From positions 61,020 to 125,019 of the forward strand of contig NZ_JAGGPQ010000025.1 of assembly GCF_018613675.1 (NCBI RefSeq): a stretch of DNA of 64,000 bases, given 5' to 3'. Origin of the DNA: Arthrobacter sp. ISL-85. Lineage in GTDB: Bacteria; Actinomycetota; Actinomycetes; Actinomycetales; Micrococcaceae. Within the stretch, counting starts at the first letter, position 1. Each line of letters begins with the position of its first letter. Both the position numbers and the translations under genes were made by a program. Shown here piece by piece: positions 42,262 to 50,905 of the stretch. Under the pieces are notes generated by a model. It did no database searches. It saw only the letters and a program-made list of their open reading frames with translations, and was not told the origin of the DNA.

Positions 42262-42322
42262 CTGTAGACAGGTGGAGCCGGGACCTCTGGGTCCCGGCTC
42301 CACGTGTTTACATTGTCTACAG
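42262..42322. terminator. Nested bidirectional terminator between dpp cluster and SGNH gene
   Basis: A perfect 14-bp stem (GTGGAGCCGGGACC at 42272-42285, complement at 42290-42303, TCTG loop) sits inside a second matching pair CTGTAGACA (42262-42270) and TGTCTACAG (42314-42322). It lies between convergent stops. Confidence 0.85.
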
Positions 42323-42352
42323 TCATGGATTGATGTTCTGCAGGCTGGCTTG

Positions 42353-43255
42353 TCAGTCCTGCAACGTGCTGTCGCTGCCAGGCACTGCAGCGAGGGCGGC
42401 CTGCTCCGCTCCCGGTTTCCGGTCCAGCCCGAGTTCCCGCAGCCTGCCCGCAAGAATTCCGCCGAGAGCCGCGCGGCCTTCGGCGTTCATGTGAACCGCA
42501 TCAGCGAGGTCCTTTGCCAGCCCGTACCTGGTCAGCCAATCACCCGCGGAGACAAAGGGCAGCCCGTTGGCTGCCGCCACGGCACCCAGCAACGCGTCCA
42601 CCTCGCTCCGGCGGCCGCCGCCGTCGTTCGCCCCGCGCGCCAGGGTGCCGATCATCGCCAGCCGTGTCCCGGGATAGCGGGCACGCAGTTCAGCGATCAG
42701 CCTCTCGGCGTTTCGTGTGATCTGCACGTTGCTCGCGCCTCCGGCGGCATCATTCCCGCCACCCTCGATCACAACCAGTGCGGGCGTGCCGGAGGGAAGC
42801 AGCCAGTCACCGCGCTGCAGGGCGTCCACGTAATTACCGGTGGCGCCGTTCGCTGCCACGTAGCCGGTGCCGCCGCGGCCGCAGAAGTACACGTTGTACC
42901 CAGCTGCGGCGAGGCCCACGCGAGGCCAGCCATCAGTGGGTTCCGACTGCGAATCCCCGATCAGCAGGACGGTCATGCCGACGTCCGGCAGGACTGCTTC
43001 GAGCCTTCCGTTGCCCGGATTCCGGACCTGGGAAGTGGCCGCCACCGCCTGCATCGCGCTGCCCTGGTTCCCGGCTGCTGCCTCGCCGCCGGCTGCTTGG
43101 CCTGCGGCTGCCCGGGCCGGGCCGTTGTCGGAGGAGCCGCCCGAAAGTCCGTTGCCCGTGGGTCCCAAGAATCCGGCGACCGCCACGAGTCCGGAAACCA
43201 CTGCGGCGGCGCCCCATGCGGCACCGCGGAGGATGCTGGCCTTGTCAGGGGGCAT
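42353..43255 (-). CDS. SGNH/GDSL-type hydrolase, membrane-anchored or secreted
   Basis: The 300-residue protein has an N-terminal signal/anchor helix (GAAWGAAAVVSGLVAVAGFLG), a Gly/Ala-rich spacer and an SGNH hydrolase fold: block I TVLLIGDSQSEPTDGWP with the nucleophile Ser, oxyanion Gly in FCGRGGTGY, block III IEGGGNDAAGG with Asn, and block V DAVHMNAEGR with Asp and His. All four catalytic residues are present. The likely role is an extracytoplasmic esterase, for example acetyl removal from wall polymers; the substrate is not evident. ATG 43255 is chosen for GGAG six bases upstream; a TTG at 43276 is an alternative. Confidence 0.87.
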   Translation of the reverse strand: MPPDKASILRGAAWGAAAVVSGLVAVAGFLGPTGNGLSGGSSDNGPARAAAGQAAGGEAAAGNQGSAMQAVAATSQVRNPGNGRLEAVLPDVGMTVLLIGDSQSEPTDGWPRVGLAAAGYNVYFCGRGGTGYVAANGATGNYVDALQRGDWLLPSGTPALVVIEGGGNDAAGGASNVQITRNAERLIAELRARYPGTRLAMIGTLARGANDGGGRRSEVDALLGAVAAANGLPFVSAGDWLTRYGLAKDLADAVHMNAEGRAALGGILAGRLRELGLDRKPGAEQAALAAVPGSDSTLQD

Positions 43256-43527
43256 CGTTGTCTCCGGCGTTCTCAAAGGTCGGGCTCTATGTCACCCACA
43301 TCATGCCACGCACGCAGAACTGTCAGTGAACTTGGTCACATCCCATTCCGGGGATGCCTGATCGCGGCGTCTCCGGCGGCCGTGAACCCCGCCGAAATTT
43401 AGGCCATCACTTGCCCCAGCAGTTAGACTTGGAAAAGGAGCCCTGTGCTAAGGGCCTGATCTATCGTGCGTTTCGGTTGGAAATGTTGCGATGACTACAC
43501 CTGACCCACGGAATCGAGTCTTTACGC

Positions 43528-45456
43528 ATGTCTGAAACCACCACCAACACCGCGGTAGCCACTGCATCACGCAGTGACCTCCGCAACGTCGCGATCGTGG
43601 CCCACGTTGACCACGGCAAGACCACCCTGGTCGATGCCATGCTCAAGCAGACCAACTCCTTTGCCGAGCACAACCACCTCGAAGACCGCGTGATGGACTC
43701 CGGTGACCTGGAGCGCGAAAAGGGCATTACCATCCTGGCCAAGAACACCACCGTGGCCTATAACGGTCCGTCCTCCAACGGCGAGACCATCACGATCAAC
43801 GTGATCGACACCCCCGGCCACGCCGACTTCGGCGGCGAGGTGGAGCGCGGCCTGTCCATGGTTGACGGTGTCGTCCTCCTGGTGGACGCTTCTGAAGGCC
43901 CGCTCCCGCAGACCCGCTTCGTGCTGCGCAAGGCCCTCGCCGCGCACCTGCCCGTCATCCTGCTGGTCAACAAGACCGACCGCCCCGACGCCCGGATCGA
44001 GGAAGTTGTCCACGAGTCCATGGACCTGCTCCTGGGCCTGGCCTCCGACCTCGCCGATGAAGTTCCGGACCTCGACCTGGACAAGATCCTCGAAGTCCCC
44101 GTTGTTTACGCCGCCGCCAAGGTTGGCCGCGCGTCCCTCGAGCAGCCCGCCGACGGCACCGCCCCGGAAAACGAGGACCTGGAGCCGCTGTTCAAGACCA
44201 TCATCGAGCACATCCCCGCTCCCACCTACAACCCGGAAGGTGTCCTGCAGGCGCACGTCACCAACCTGGACGCCTCCCCGTTCCTGGGCCGACTGGCGCT
44301 GCTGCGCATCTACAACGGCACCCTGCGCAAGGGCCAGACGGTTGCCTGGGCACGTGCCAACGGTGAGCTGAAGAACGTCAAGATCACCGAACTGCTGGCC
44401 ACCAAGGCCCTGGACCGTGTTCCGGCCGAGTCCGCTGGCCCGGGTGAGATTGTCGCCGTCGCCGGTATCGAGGACATCACCATCGGTGAGACCCTGACCG
44501 ACGCCGAGAACCCGCAGCCGCTGCCGCTGATCACCGTGGACGATCCCGCGATCTCCATGACCATCGGTATCAACACTTCCCCGCTGGCCGGCAAGGTCAA
44601 GGGCGCGAAGGTCACGGCGCGCCAGGTCAAGGACCGCCTTGACAAGGAACTGATCGGTAACGTCTCCATCAAGGTGTTGCCCACCGAGCGTCCCGACGCC
44701 TGGGAAGTCCAGGGCCGTGGCGAGCTGGCGCTGGCCATCCTGGTGGAGCAGATGCGCCGCGAGGGCTTCGAGCTGACCGTTGGCAAGCCGCAGGTTGTCA
44801 CCAGGATTGTCGACGGCAAGGTGCACGAGCCGATGGAGCACATGACCATCGACGTTCCCGAAGAGTACCTGGGCGCCGTCACGCAGCTCATGGCTGCCCG
44901 CAAGGGCCGCATGACCAACATGGCCAACCACGGCACCGGCTGGTGCCGCATGGAGTTCATCGTTCCGGCCCGTGGCCTGATCGGTTTCCGCACCCGCTTC
45001 CTCACGGACACTCGCGGCGCAGGCATTGCCGCCTCTATCTCCGAAGGCTACGAGCCGTGGGCCGGCCCCATCGAATACCGCACCAACGGTTCGATGATTG
45101 CCGACCGCGCGGGTGTTGTGACCCCCTTCGCCATGATCAACCTGCAGGAACGCGGCTCCTTCTTCGTGAAGCCCACGTCCGAGGTCTACGAGGGCATGAT
45201 CGTGGGCGAGAACTCCCGCGCCGACGACATGGATGTCAACATCACCAAGGAAAAGAAGCTCACCAACATGCGTGCCGCTTCGTCTGACACCTTCGAGAAC
45301 CTGACCCCGCCGCGCGACCTCACCCTTGAAGAGTCGCTGGAATTCGCCCGCGAGGACGAATGCGTTGAGGTGACCCCGGAAGCCATCCGCATCCGCAAGG
45401 TCATCCTGGACACCAATGAGCGGTCCAAGGCCAACCGCGCCCGCGCCAAGGCCTAG
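43528..45456 (+). CDS. typA: Translational GTPase TypA/BipA
   Basis: A 642-residue EF-G-like GTPase. G1 is IVAHVDHGKTTLVDAML (residues 22-38), switch region EREKGITILAKNT, G3 IDTPGHADFGGEVERG, and G4 LVNKTDRPDARI. Domains II, III and V and the TypA C-terminal domain (ending in KVILDTNERSKANRARAKA) follow. It binds ribosomes under stress and helps assembly of the large subunit. The length is normal. No strong ribosome site precedes the ATG. Confidence 0.97.
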   Translation: MSETTTNTAVATASRSDLRNVAIVAHVDHGKTTLVDAMLKQTNSFAEHNHLEDRVMDSGDLEREKGITILAKNTTVAYNGPSSNGETITINVIDTPGHADFGGEVERGLSMVDGVVLLVDASEGPLPQTRFVLRKALAAHLPVILLVNKTDRPDARIEEVVHESMDLLLGLASDLADEVPDLDLDKILEVPVVYAAAKVGRASLEQPADGTAPENEDLEPLFKTIIEHIPAPTYNPEGVLQAHVTNLDASPFLGRLALLRIYNGTLRKGQTVAWARANGELKNVKITELLATKALDRVPAESAGPGEIVAVAGIEDITIGETLTDAENPQPLPLITVDDPAISMTIGINTSPLAGKVKGAKVTARQVKDRLDKELIGNVSIKVLPTERPDAWEVQGRGELALAILVEQMRREGFELTVGKPQVVTRIVDGKVHEPMEHMTIDVPEEYLGAVTQLMAARKGRMTNMANHGTGWCRMEFIVPARGLIGFRTRFLTDTRGAGIAASISEGYEPWAGPIEYRTNGSMIADRAGVVTPFAMINLQERGSFFVKPTSEVYEGMIVGENSRADDMDVNITKEKKLTNMRAASSDTFENLTPPRDLTLEESLEFAREDECVEVTPEAIRIRKVILDTNERSKANRARAKA

Positions 45457-45472
45457 TAGCTCACCAAGTCCC

Positions 45473-45507
45473 CAGAACGCCACCGGTACTGCACCGGTGG
45501 CGTTCTG
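45473..45507. terminator. Bidirectional terminator between typA and the SH3-like gene
   Basis: A perfect 15-bp stem (CAGAACGCCACCGGT at 45473-45487, complement at 45493-45507) with a five-base loop between convergent stops. Confidence 0.85.
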
Positions 45508-45510
45508 CGT

Positions 45511-45753
45511 TTAAGCGCGGGCCGGCCGGCGGCTCGGGGGAGCGGGCGGGACCTCCTTGGCGGCCACCACAAGCTCAAGGGGAATTACGACGTCGGACTG
45601 GCGGGTACGGACGGTGCAGGAACCGGCGTCGCAGGCCAGCAGGTGGCCCAGGGCATCCGTGAGGCCACCCTCGATCCGGTAGCGCACCACCACCCGGGTA
45701 CCGGGCTCAGCCGAGGCGAGGAAGCGGGCGGGCGCAGGCACTGGCAGACTCAC
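45511..45753 (-). CDS. Small SH3-like domain protein
   Basis: The 80-residue protein has the core EPGTRVVVRYRIEGGLTDALGHLLACDAG, then CTVRTRQSDVVIPLELVVAAKEVPP. The same beta-rich module (GxRVVVRxR...D.xGxLL...VxTRxGxVxxPxxxVVAAKxVPP) forms the N-terminal SH3-like domain of the mycobacterial GNAT protein Rv0428c. Here it stands alone with no acetyltransferase domain. The function is unknown, and a regulatory or RNA-binding role would be a guess. It is divergent from the ferredoxin gene. Confidence 0.7.
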   Translation of the reverse strand: MSLPVPAPARFLASAEPGTRVVVRYRIEGGLTDALGHLLACDAGSCTVRTRQSDVVIPLELVVAAKEVPPAPPSRRPARA

Positions 45754-45890
45754 CAGTTCATACTAGGGGCGCCGGCTAGGTTCGCGGGAACGGGCTGGGA
45801 GATAATAGGCTCAGATGTCAACAGTCCGGCCGTGCCGCCGGATGCAAGAGCCGGCGGGAAGCCGGAACCCAACGTGGAGAGGCCAGGGAC

Positions 45891-46217
45891 GTGACGTACG
45901 TAATCGCGCAGCCGTGTGTGGATGTTAAGGACAAGGCATGCATTGAGGAGTGCCCGGTCGACTGCATCTATGAGGGCGAGCGTTCGCTGTACATCCATCC
46001 GGACGAATGCGTCGACTGCGGCGCCTGCGAGCCGGTGTGCCCGGTGGAGGCCATCTACTACGAGGATGACACCCCGGAGGAATGGGCAGACTACTACAAG
46101 GCCAACGTCGAGTTCTTCGATGACCTCGGTTCCCCGGGCGGCGCGGCCAAGATCGGCAACACGGGCAAGGACCACCCGATGATCGCCGCCCTGCCGCCGC
46201 AGAACCAAGACCACTGA
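45891..46217 (+). CDS. fdxA: Seven-iron ferredoxin
   Basis: The 108-residue ferredoxin begins TYVIAQPCVDVKDKACIEECPVDCIYEG and continues CVDCGACEPVCPVEAIYYEDD. The cysteine spacing (C-x7-C-x3-C-P and C-x2-C-x2-C-x3-C-P) gives one [3Fe-4S] and one [4Fe-4S] cluster, as in FdxA/FdxC. It is a low-potential electron carrier. GTG start with GAGAGG upstream. The dapC gene follows after 14 bases, the same pair as M. tuberculosis fdxC-Rv1178. Confidence 0.96.
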   Translation: MTYVIAQPCVDVKDKACIEECPVDCIYEGERSLYIHPDECVDCGACEPVCPVEAIYYEDDTPEEWADYYKANVEFFDDLGSPGGAAKIGNTGKDHPMIAALPPQNQDH

Positions 46218-46231
46218 CGCGGACGGACAAC

Positions 46232-47392
46232 GTGACCGCAGCAGTGAATTCGTTTGGCCTGAACCTGCCCGACTACCCGTGGGAGGCCATGGCCCCCTAC
46301 GTGGCCAAGGCCTCGGAGCACCCGGGCGGGGTAGTCAACCTCTCCATCGGAACCCCGGTGGATCCCACGCCCCAGTTGGTCCAGGACGCCCTGAAAGCGG
46401 CCTCCAATGCCCCAGGCTATCCCACCGTTCACGGCACCCCTGCGCTTCGGGAAGCCATCGCCGGCTGGTTCGAACGCCGCCGTGGCGTGTCTGGACTTGA
46501 TCCCCGCAACATCATGCCAACCGTAGGCTCCAAGGAACTTGTTGCGTGGCTCCCGCTGCTGCTGGGCCTGAAGCCCGGGGACGTCGTCGTACGCCCAAAG
46601 GTGGCATACCCTACGTACGATATCGGCGCCACCCTCGCCGGGGCCACTTCCGTTGCCGCCGACAATCTGGACGAGCTCGATGATGCCACCCGGTCGCGCG
46701 TGCGCCTCATCTGGGTCAACTCGCCCGGCAACCCCACCGGCAGCGTCCGGGACGCCGGGTCGCTGAAAGCCCTGGTGGCGCAGGCCCGTGACCTGGGCGC
46801 TGTGGTGGCGTCGGACGAATGCTACGCCGAGCTTGGCTGGGGCGACTGGGACGTCCAGCGCGGCGGCCGGCGCGTCCCCAGCATCCTCGATCCCCAGGTG
46901 GCCGGCGGCTCACACCAAGGCCTGCTTGCCGTGTATTCGCTCAGCAAGCAATCCAACTTGGCGGGCTACCGGGCGGCATTCGTTGCCGGTGATCCGGACC
47001 TGATGCCGAACCTGGTCAACAGCCGCAAGCATGCGGGGATGATCGTCCCCTACCCGGTCCAGGAGGCCATGCGGGTGGCGCTGGGCGATGATACCCACGT
47101 CGAGGCCCAGAAGGACCTGTACCGCGGCCGGCGCGAACGCCTTGTGCCCGCGCTGCTCGATTTCGGCCTGGAGATCAAGGACTCCGACGCCGGCCTGTAC
47201 CTGTGGTCGACGGCAGGAGAGGATACGTGGGCAACGGTGGACCGGCTTGCCGATCGGGGCATCGTGGTGGGGCCGGGCGTCTTCTACGGAGACGCGGGCA
47301 ACGGTTATGTCCGGGTGGCCTTGACCGGATCCGATGAGCGGATTGACGCCGCTGTTTCACGGCTGGCGGATCCAGCTCCCACGGGCACGTAA
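46232..47392 (+). CDS. dapC: Succinyldiaminopimelate transaminase
   Basis: A 386-residue fold-type I PLP enzyme. It opens NLPDYPWEAMAPYVAKASEHP, has WVNSPGNPTGSVRDAG, ASDECYAELGW and the PLP lysine in YSLSKQSNLAGYRAAFVAG. This subfamily (DapC, actinobacterial branch) forms N-succinyl-LL-2,6-diaminoheptanedioate from the keto acid and glutamate. It is the step between DapD and DapE, both encoded in this window at 52424-54640. GTG start; co-transcription with fdxA is likely. Confidence 0.93.
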   Translation: MTAAVNSFGLNLPDYPWEAMAPYVAKASEHPGGVVNLSIGTPVDPTPQLVQDALKAASNAPGYPTVHGTPALREAIAGWFERRRGVSGLDPRNIMPTVGSKELVAWLPLLLGLKPGDVVVRPKVAYPTYDIGATLAGATSVAADNLDELDDATRSRVRLIWVNSPGNPTGSVRDAGSLKALVAQARDLGAVVASDECYAELGWGDWDVQRGGRRVPSILDPQVAGGSHQGLLAVYSLSKQSNLAGYRAAFVAGDPDLMPNLVNSRKHAGMIVPYPVQEAMRVALGDDTHVEAQKDLYRGRRERLVPALLDFGLEIKDSDAGLYLWSTAGEDTWATVDRLADRGIVVGPGVFYGDAGNGYVRVALTGSDERIDAAVSRLADPAPTGT

Positions 47393-47621
47393 TAATCATG
47401 TGACTCGTCCCACATCCGGGGCATTTTAGGCCGGACGGGAAGGCTACGGATTAGTGACACCCGCCAAGGAGCGGTACTTTTTAAGTTGACGATCAATGGT
47501 GGCTTTCTACAAGAAGGCAGCCCGGGTGTTGGAACCTGTCTCCTCAGGCTTCGTGCACGGCTCACCTGATGTTGGATCAAGCTTTCGACAGAGGCCGAAG
47601 ACGCCTCATGAAGGGGACTCC

Positions 47622-48908
47622 ATGACTGAGACCAACAATGCTGCGACCCTGCTCCACGCAGGTGGCGAGCTGAAGCTCCCGCGCATCCAGGTTGTTGAAG
47701 GGAACGAAGGCTACGACGTCTCCAAGCTGCTGAAGCAGACCGGTGCCGTGACCTTTGACCCCGGCTTCATGAACACCGCAGCAACCACCTCCGCCATCAC
47801 CTACATCGATGGCGATGCGGGCATCCTGCGCTACCGCGGATACCCCATCGAGCAGTTGGCGCAGCACTCCAGCTTCCTTGAGGTGTCCTACCTGCTGATC
47901 TACGGCAACCTGCCCACGCCCACTGAGCTGGACGAATTCGACCAGAAGATCCGGCGCCACACCCTGCTGCACGAGGAGCTCAAGGGCTTCTTCGGTGGCT
48001 TCCCGCGCGACGCGCACCCCATGCCGGTGCTGTCCTCTGCCGTGTCCGCGCTGTCCACGTTCTACCAGGACTCCCTGGACCCGTTCAATGCCGAGCAGGT
48101 GGAGGTGTCCACCATCCGCCTCATGGCCAAGCTGCCGGTCATCGCCGCATACGCGCACAAGAAGTCCATCGGCCAGCCCATGCTGTACCCGGACAACTCC
48201 ATGAACCTGGTGGAGAACTTCCTGCGCCTCAGCTTCGGCCTGCCCGCCGAACAGTACGAGGTGGACCCGGTGGTCGCCAAGGCCCTGGACCTGCTGCTTA
48301 TCCTGCACGCGGACCACGAGCAGAACTGCTCCACTTCCACCGTGCGACTGGTGGGCTCCTCCAACGCCAACCTCTTCGCCTCCGTTTCTGCCGGGATCAA
48401 CGCCCTCTTCGGCCCCGCCCACGGTGGCGCCAACGAGGCCGTATTGAAGATGCTCCGCCAGATCCAGGCCGAGGGCCTCAAGCCCGAGGACTACATGGAG
48501 AAGGTCAAGAACAAGGAGGACGGCGTCCGCCTCATGGGCTTTGGGCACCGCGTCTACAAGAACTACGATCCGCGCGCCAAGATCGTCAAGGCCACGGCCC
48601 ACGAGATCCTCAGCAAGCTCGGCGGCAACGACGAACTGCTGGACATCGCCATGCGGCTGGAAGAGAAGGCCCTCAGCGATGACTACTTCATCCAGCGCAA
48701 GCTCTACCCGAACGTGGACTTCTACACCGGCCTGATCTACAAGGCCATGGGCTTCCCGGAGAAGATGTTCACGGTCCTGTTCGCCATCGGCCGCCTGCCG
48801 GGCTGGATTGCCCAGTGGCGCGAAATGATCAGCGACCCGAACACCAAGATCGGCCGCCCGCGCCAGCTGTACATCGGAGAGCCGGAGCGGGACTACCCCG
48901 CCCGCTGA
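47622..48908 (+). CDS. gltA: Citrate synthase
   Basis: The 428-residue type I citrate synthase condenses oxaloacetate and acetyl-CoA, entering the TCA cycle. Active-site motifs are ILHADHEQNCSTSTVRLVGS (first His), GFGHRVYKNYDPRA (second His) and the Asp region DFYTGLIYKAMGFP. The N-terminus LKLPRIQVVEGNEGYDVSKL is the normal family start. ATG 47622 follows GAAGGGGACTCC; the in-frame ATG at 47496 would add 42 unconserved residues. A long leader (about 230 bases from dapC) precedes it. Confidence 0.97.
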   Translation: MTETNNAATLLHAGGELKLPRIQVVEGNEGYDVSKLLKQTGAVTFDPGFMNTAATTSAITYIDGDAGILRYRGYPIEQLAQHSSFLEVSYLLIYGNLPTPTELDEFDQKIRRHTLLHEELKGFFGGFPRDAHPMPVLSSAVSALSTFYQDSLDPFNAEQVEVSTIRLMAKLPVIAAYAHKKSIGQPMLYPDNSMNLVENFLRLSFGLPAEQYEVDPVVAKALDLLLILHADHEQNCSTSTVRLVGSSNANLFASVSAGINALFGPAHGGANEAVLKMLRQIQAEGLKPEDYMEKVKNKEDGVRLMGFGHRVYKNYDPRAKIVKATAHEILSKLGGNDELLDIAMRLEEKALSDDYFIQRKLYPNVDFYTGLIYKAMGFPEKMFTVLFAIGRLPGWIAQWREMISDPNTKIGRPRQLYIGEPERDYPAR

Positions 48909-48945
48909 CCGTCCCCGCCGGCTTCCGGCACAAGGCAATGACGAC

Positions 48946-48980
48946 AACGGCCGCCCACCTTCCACAGGTGGGCGGCCGTT
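48946..48980 (+). terminator. gltA terminator
   Basis: A perfect 15-bp stem (48946-48960 against 48966-48980) with a five-base loop, 37 bases past the citrate synthase stop. Confidence 0.85.
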
Positions 48981-48993
48981 CCGCGTTTAAACA

Positions 48994-49057
48994 CCATCGA
49001 TTGCTGCGTACTTGTCGTTCTGGGGCTCCAAAACGACAAGTACGCAGCAATCGATGG
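48994..49057. repeat. 26-bp perfect inverted repeat, large hairpin next to galE
   Basis: Arms 48994-49019 and 49032-49057 are exact complements. The 12-base loop is itself nearly palindromic (CTGGGG / CTCCAA), so the whole 64 bp forms an almost continuous cruciform. It lies between the gltA terminator and the galE stop (convergent genes). It is much longer than needed for termination and is not GC-extreme, so a repeat-family (REP/MITE-like) origin is possible. Confidence 0.85.
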
Positions 49058-49066
49058 GAGGGAATG

Positions 49067-50080
49067 CTACGAGGCGTAGCCCTGGGGGTTGTTCTTCTGC
49101 CACCGCCAGTGGTCCTCGCACATCTGGTCCACGGTCTTGGTGGTGGACCAGCTGAGGTCCGCCAGGGCTGAGGTGGCGTCGGCCCAGAAGGCCGGAAGGT
49201 CGCCCGCCCGGCGGCCGGTGATCTCATAGGGGATGGGCTTGCCCACTGCCTTCTCAAAGGAGCGCAGCACCTCCAGGACGGAGGAGCCTTTGCCGGAGCC
49301 CAGGTTCCAGCGGAAGACGCCGGTACGGTCAGCGATGTGGTTGAGCGCAGCCACATGTCCGTCGGCCAGGTCCACCACGTGGATGTAGTCGCGCAGGCAG
49401 GTGCCGTCCGGGGTGTCGTAGTCGCCCCCGAAGACCATGAGCTTCTCGCGGCGCCCCACGGCCACCTGGGCAATGAACGGGACGAGGTTGTTGGGGATGC
49501 CTTGTGGGTCCTCGCCGATCCGGCCGGAAGGGTGGGCGCCCACCGGGTTGAAGTAGCGCAGCAGTGCTATGTGCCAGCGGGAGTCGGCGGCGCCGAGGTC
49601 GGACAGGATGTCCTCGATCTGTTCCTTGGTGCGCCCGTAAGGGTTGTTGGCGCCGATCTCCATCTTTTCCATGTAGGGGATGGGGTTGTGTTCGCCGTAG
49701 ACGGTGGCTGACGAGCTGAAGACGATGGACCGGACGTTGTGCCCGTCCATGACCCGGACCAGGTTCAGGGTGCCCACCAGGTTGTTGTAGTAGTACTTGA
49801 GCGGCTCCTGCACCGATTCCCCTACGGCTTTCAGGCCCGCGAAGTGGATGACGGCCTCGATGCCTGCCCCGTCAAAGACTTTTTCGACGCCGGCCTCGTC
49901 CACCAGGTCCACGTTGTGGAACTCTGCGGTCTTGCCGGTGAGTTCGGCCACGCGGCGCAGCGACTCCTCGCTGGAGTTGACCAGGTTGTCGATGACGACC
50001 ACGTCGTGGCCGGCTTCCTGCAGGGAAAGAACAGTGTGGGAACCGATGTAGCCGGTGCCCCCTGTGACCAAGATTTTCAT
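49067..50080 (-). CDS. galE: UDP-glucose 4-epimerase
   Basis: The 337-residue extended short-chain dehydrogenase has the NAD loop VTGGTGYIGSHTVLSLQEAG (residues 5-24), the conserved Ser region FSSSATVYG, the catalytic pair in NNPYGRTKEQIED (Tyr-x3-Lys), and HVVDLADGHVAAL. It interconverts UDP-glucose and UDP-galactose and complements GalU at 1586. The length is normal. It is divergent from the TetR gene with about 100 bases between starts. Confidence 0.96.
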   Translation of the reverse strand: MKILVTGGTGYIGSHTVLSLQEAGHDVVVIDNLVNSSEESLRRVAELTGKTAEFHNVDLVDEAGVEKVFDGAGIEAVIHFAGLKAVGESVQEPLKYYYNNLVGTLNLVRVMDGHNVRSIVFSSSATVYGEHNPIPYMEKMEIGANNPYGRTKEQIEDILSDLGAADSRWHIALLRYFNPVGAHPSGRIGEDPQGIPNNLVPFIAQVAVGRREKLMVFGGDYDTPDGTCLRDYIHVVDLADGHVAALNHIADRTGVFRWNLGSGKGSSVLEVLRSFEKAVGKPIPYEITGRRAGDLPAFWADATSALADLSWSTTKTVDQMCEDHWRWQKNNPQGYAS

Positions 50081-50157
50081 GCCTCAACGCTATCCCACGC
50101 GGAGTGTTGGCCGCCGCCGTGTTCCGGATGGCGGGCGCCGTGTGACAGGGCAGTGGA

Positions 50158-50176
50158 AGCACAAGTGTGCTAATAA
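50158..50176 (+). promoter_or_regulatory. Palindrome overlapping the -10 of the TetR gene
   Basis: AGCACA-AG-TGTGCT (50158-50171) runs into TAATAA (50171-50176), the likely -10. Its position fits an autoregulatory TetR operator. Confidence 0.45.
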
Positions 50177-50181
50177 GAATG

Positions 50182-50790
50182 GTGCCCAAAATTGTAGATG
50201 CCGAGGCCCGGCGGCAGGACGTGGTTCAGGCGGTCCTCCGCATCATTGCCGTGGACGGGCTCGAGCGGGCGTCGCTGCGGGAAGTAGCGGACGAGGCGGG
50301 ACTGGCAGTGGGTTCTGTCCGGCACTACTTCCAAGGCAGTGAGGAGCTGCTGGCCTTTACGTTCGGAACCGTGGTTGACCGCGTGGTCGGCCGGCTGGAG
50401 GGCCTGCTGCCGGCGGTGGAGGAAGCTGCCCACGGCAGTCCCCGTCAACGGGAGGCTGTCTTAACCCTTCTGGGTGGCATGCTTCCCCTGGATGAGGAAA
50501 CCGCCGTGGAGGCTTGTGCCTGGCTTGCCTTCAAGAACGCAGCACGCATCCGGCCGTTCCTTGCCGCGGAAGCGGACCGCAGCCACCGCGAAGTCGCGGC
50601 CATCGTGGGGGGACTCGTCGCAACCCTGCTCCCTGACCACGAACCGCAGGAGAACTTGGTGGTGGAGGCGGAGCGGCTCCTGGCCGTGCTGGACGGACTG
50701 TGCATGCACGCCCTGCTGCAGCCGGACTGGATGACGGCGCGCATGTGCCGGGACGTGCTTGAGCGCCACCTGGACGGGCTCGCACGGTGA
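50182..50790 (+). CDS. TetR-family transcriptional regulator
   Basis: The roughly 202-residue protein has an N-terminal helix-turn-helix: RRQDVVQAVLRIIAVDGLERASLREVADEAGLAVGSVRHYFQ (residues 10-50) is the classic TetR pattern. A helical ligand domain follows, with ACAWLAFKNAARIRPFLAAEADR. The ligand is unknown. GTG 50182 is preferred because the TAATAA-like -10 lies only a few bases upstream (leaderless) and MPKIVDAEARR is the usual family start; ATG 50179 is one codon earlier. galE is divergent, so it and the gene itself are candidate targets. Confidence 0.88.
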   Translation: MPKIVDAEARRQDVVQAVLRIIAVDGLERASLREVADEAGLAVGSVRHYFQGSEELLAFTFGTVVDRVVGRLEGLLPAVEEAAHGSPRQREAVLTLLGGMLPLDEETAVEACAWLAFKNAARIRPFLAAEADRSHREVAAIVGGLVATLLPDHEPQENLVVEAERLLAVLDGLCMHALLQPDWMTARMCRDVLERHLDGLAR

Positions 50791-50905
50791 GCGATCAAAA
50801 GCCTGTCCCTGCACTACCGTGAACTGGCTGCGGGAATAGACTGATAGCCGGGTAGGCAGGACCGGATCATGAGGCCGGCATCAGTAGGCCAGGGAAGGAC
50901 TTTGG

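Noticed and set aside
43567..45483. A 638-residue antisense frame covering typA
   Set aside because: TypA on the plus strand has every GTPase motif. The antisense translation is a Gly/Asp/Val/His-rich shadow caused by GC-rich third positions.
47577..48965. A 462-residue antisense frame covering gltA
   Set aside because: Shadow of citrate synthase; no start signals and no recognisable motif.
48829..49473. A 214-residue minus frame over the galE end and the long hairpin
   Set aside because: It runs through the palindrome and galE in the wrong frame; no codon-use support.
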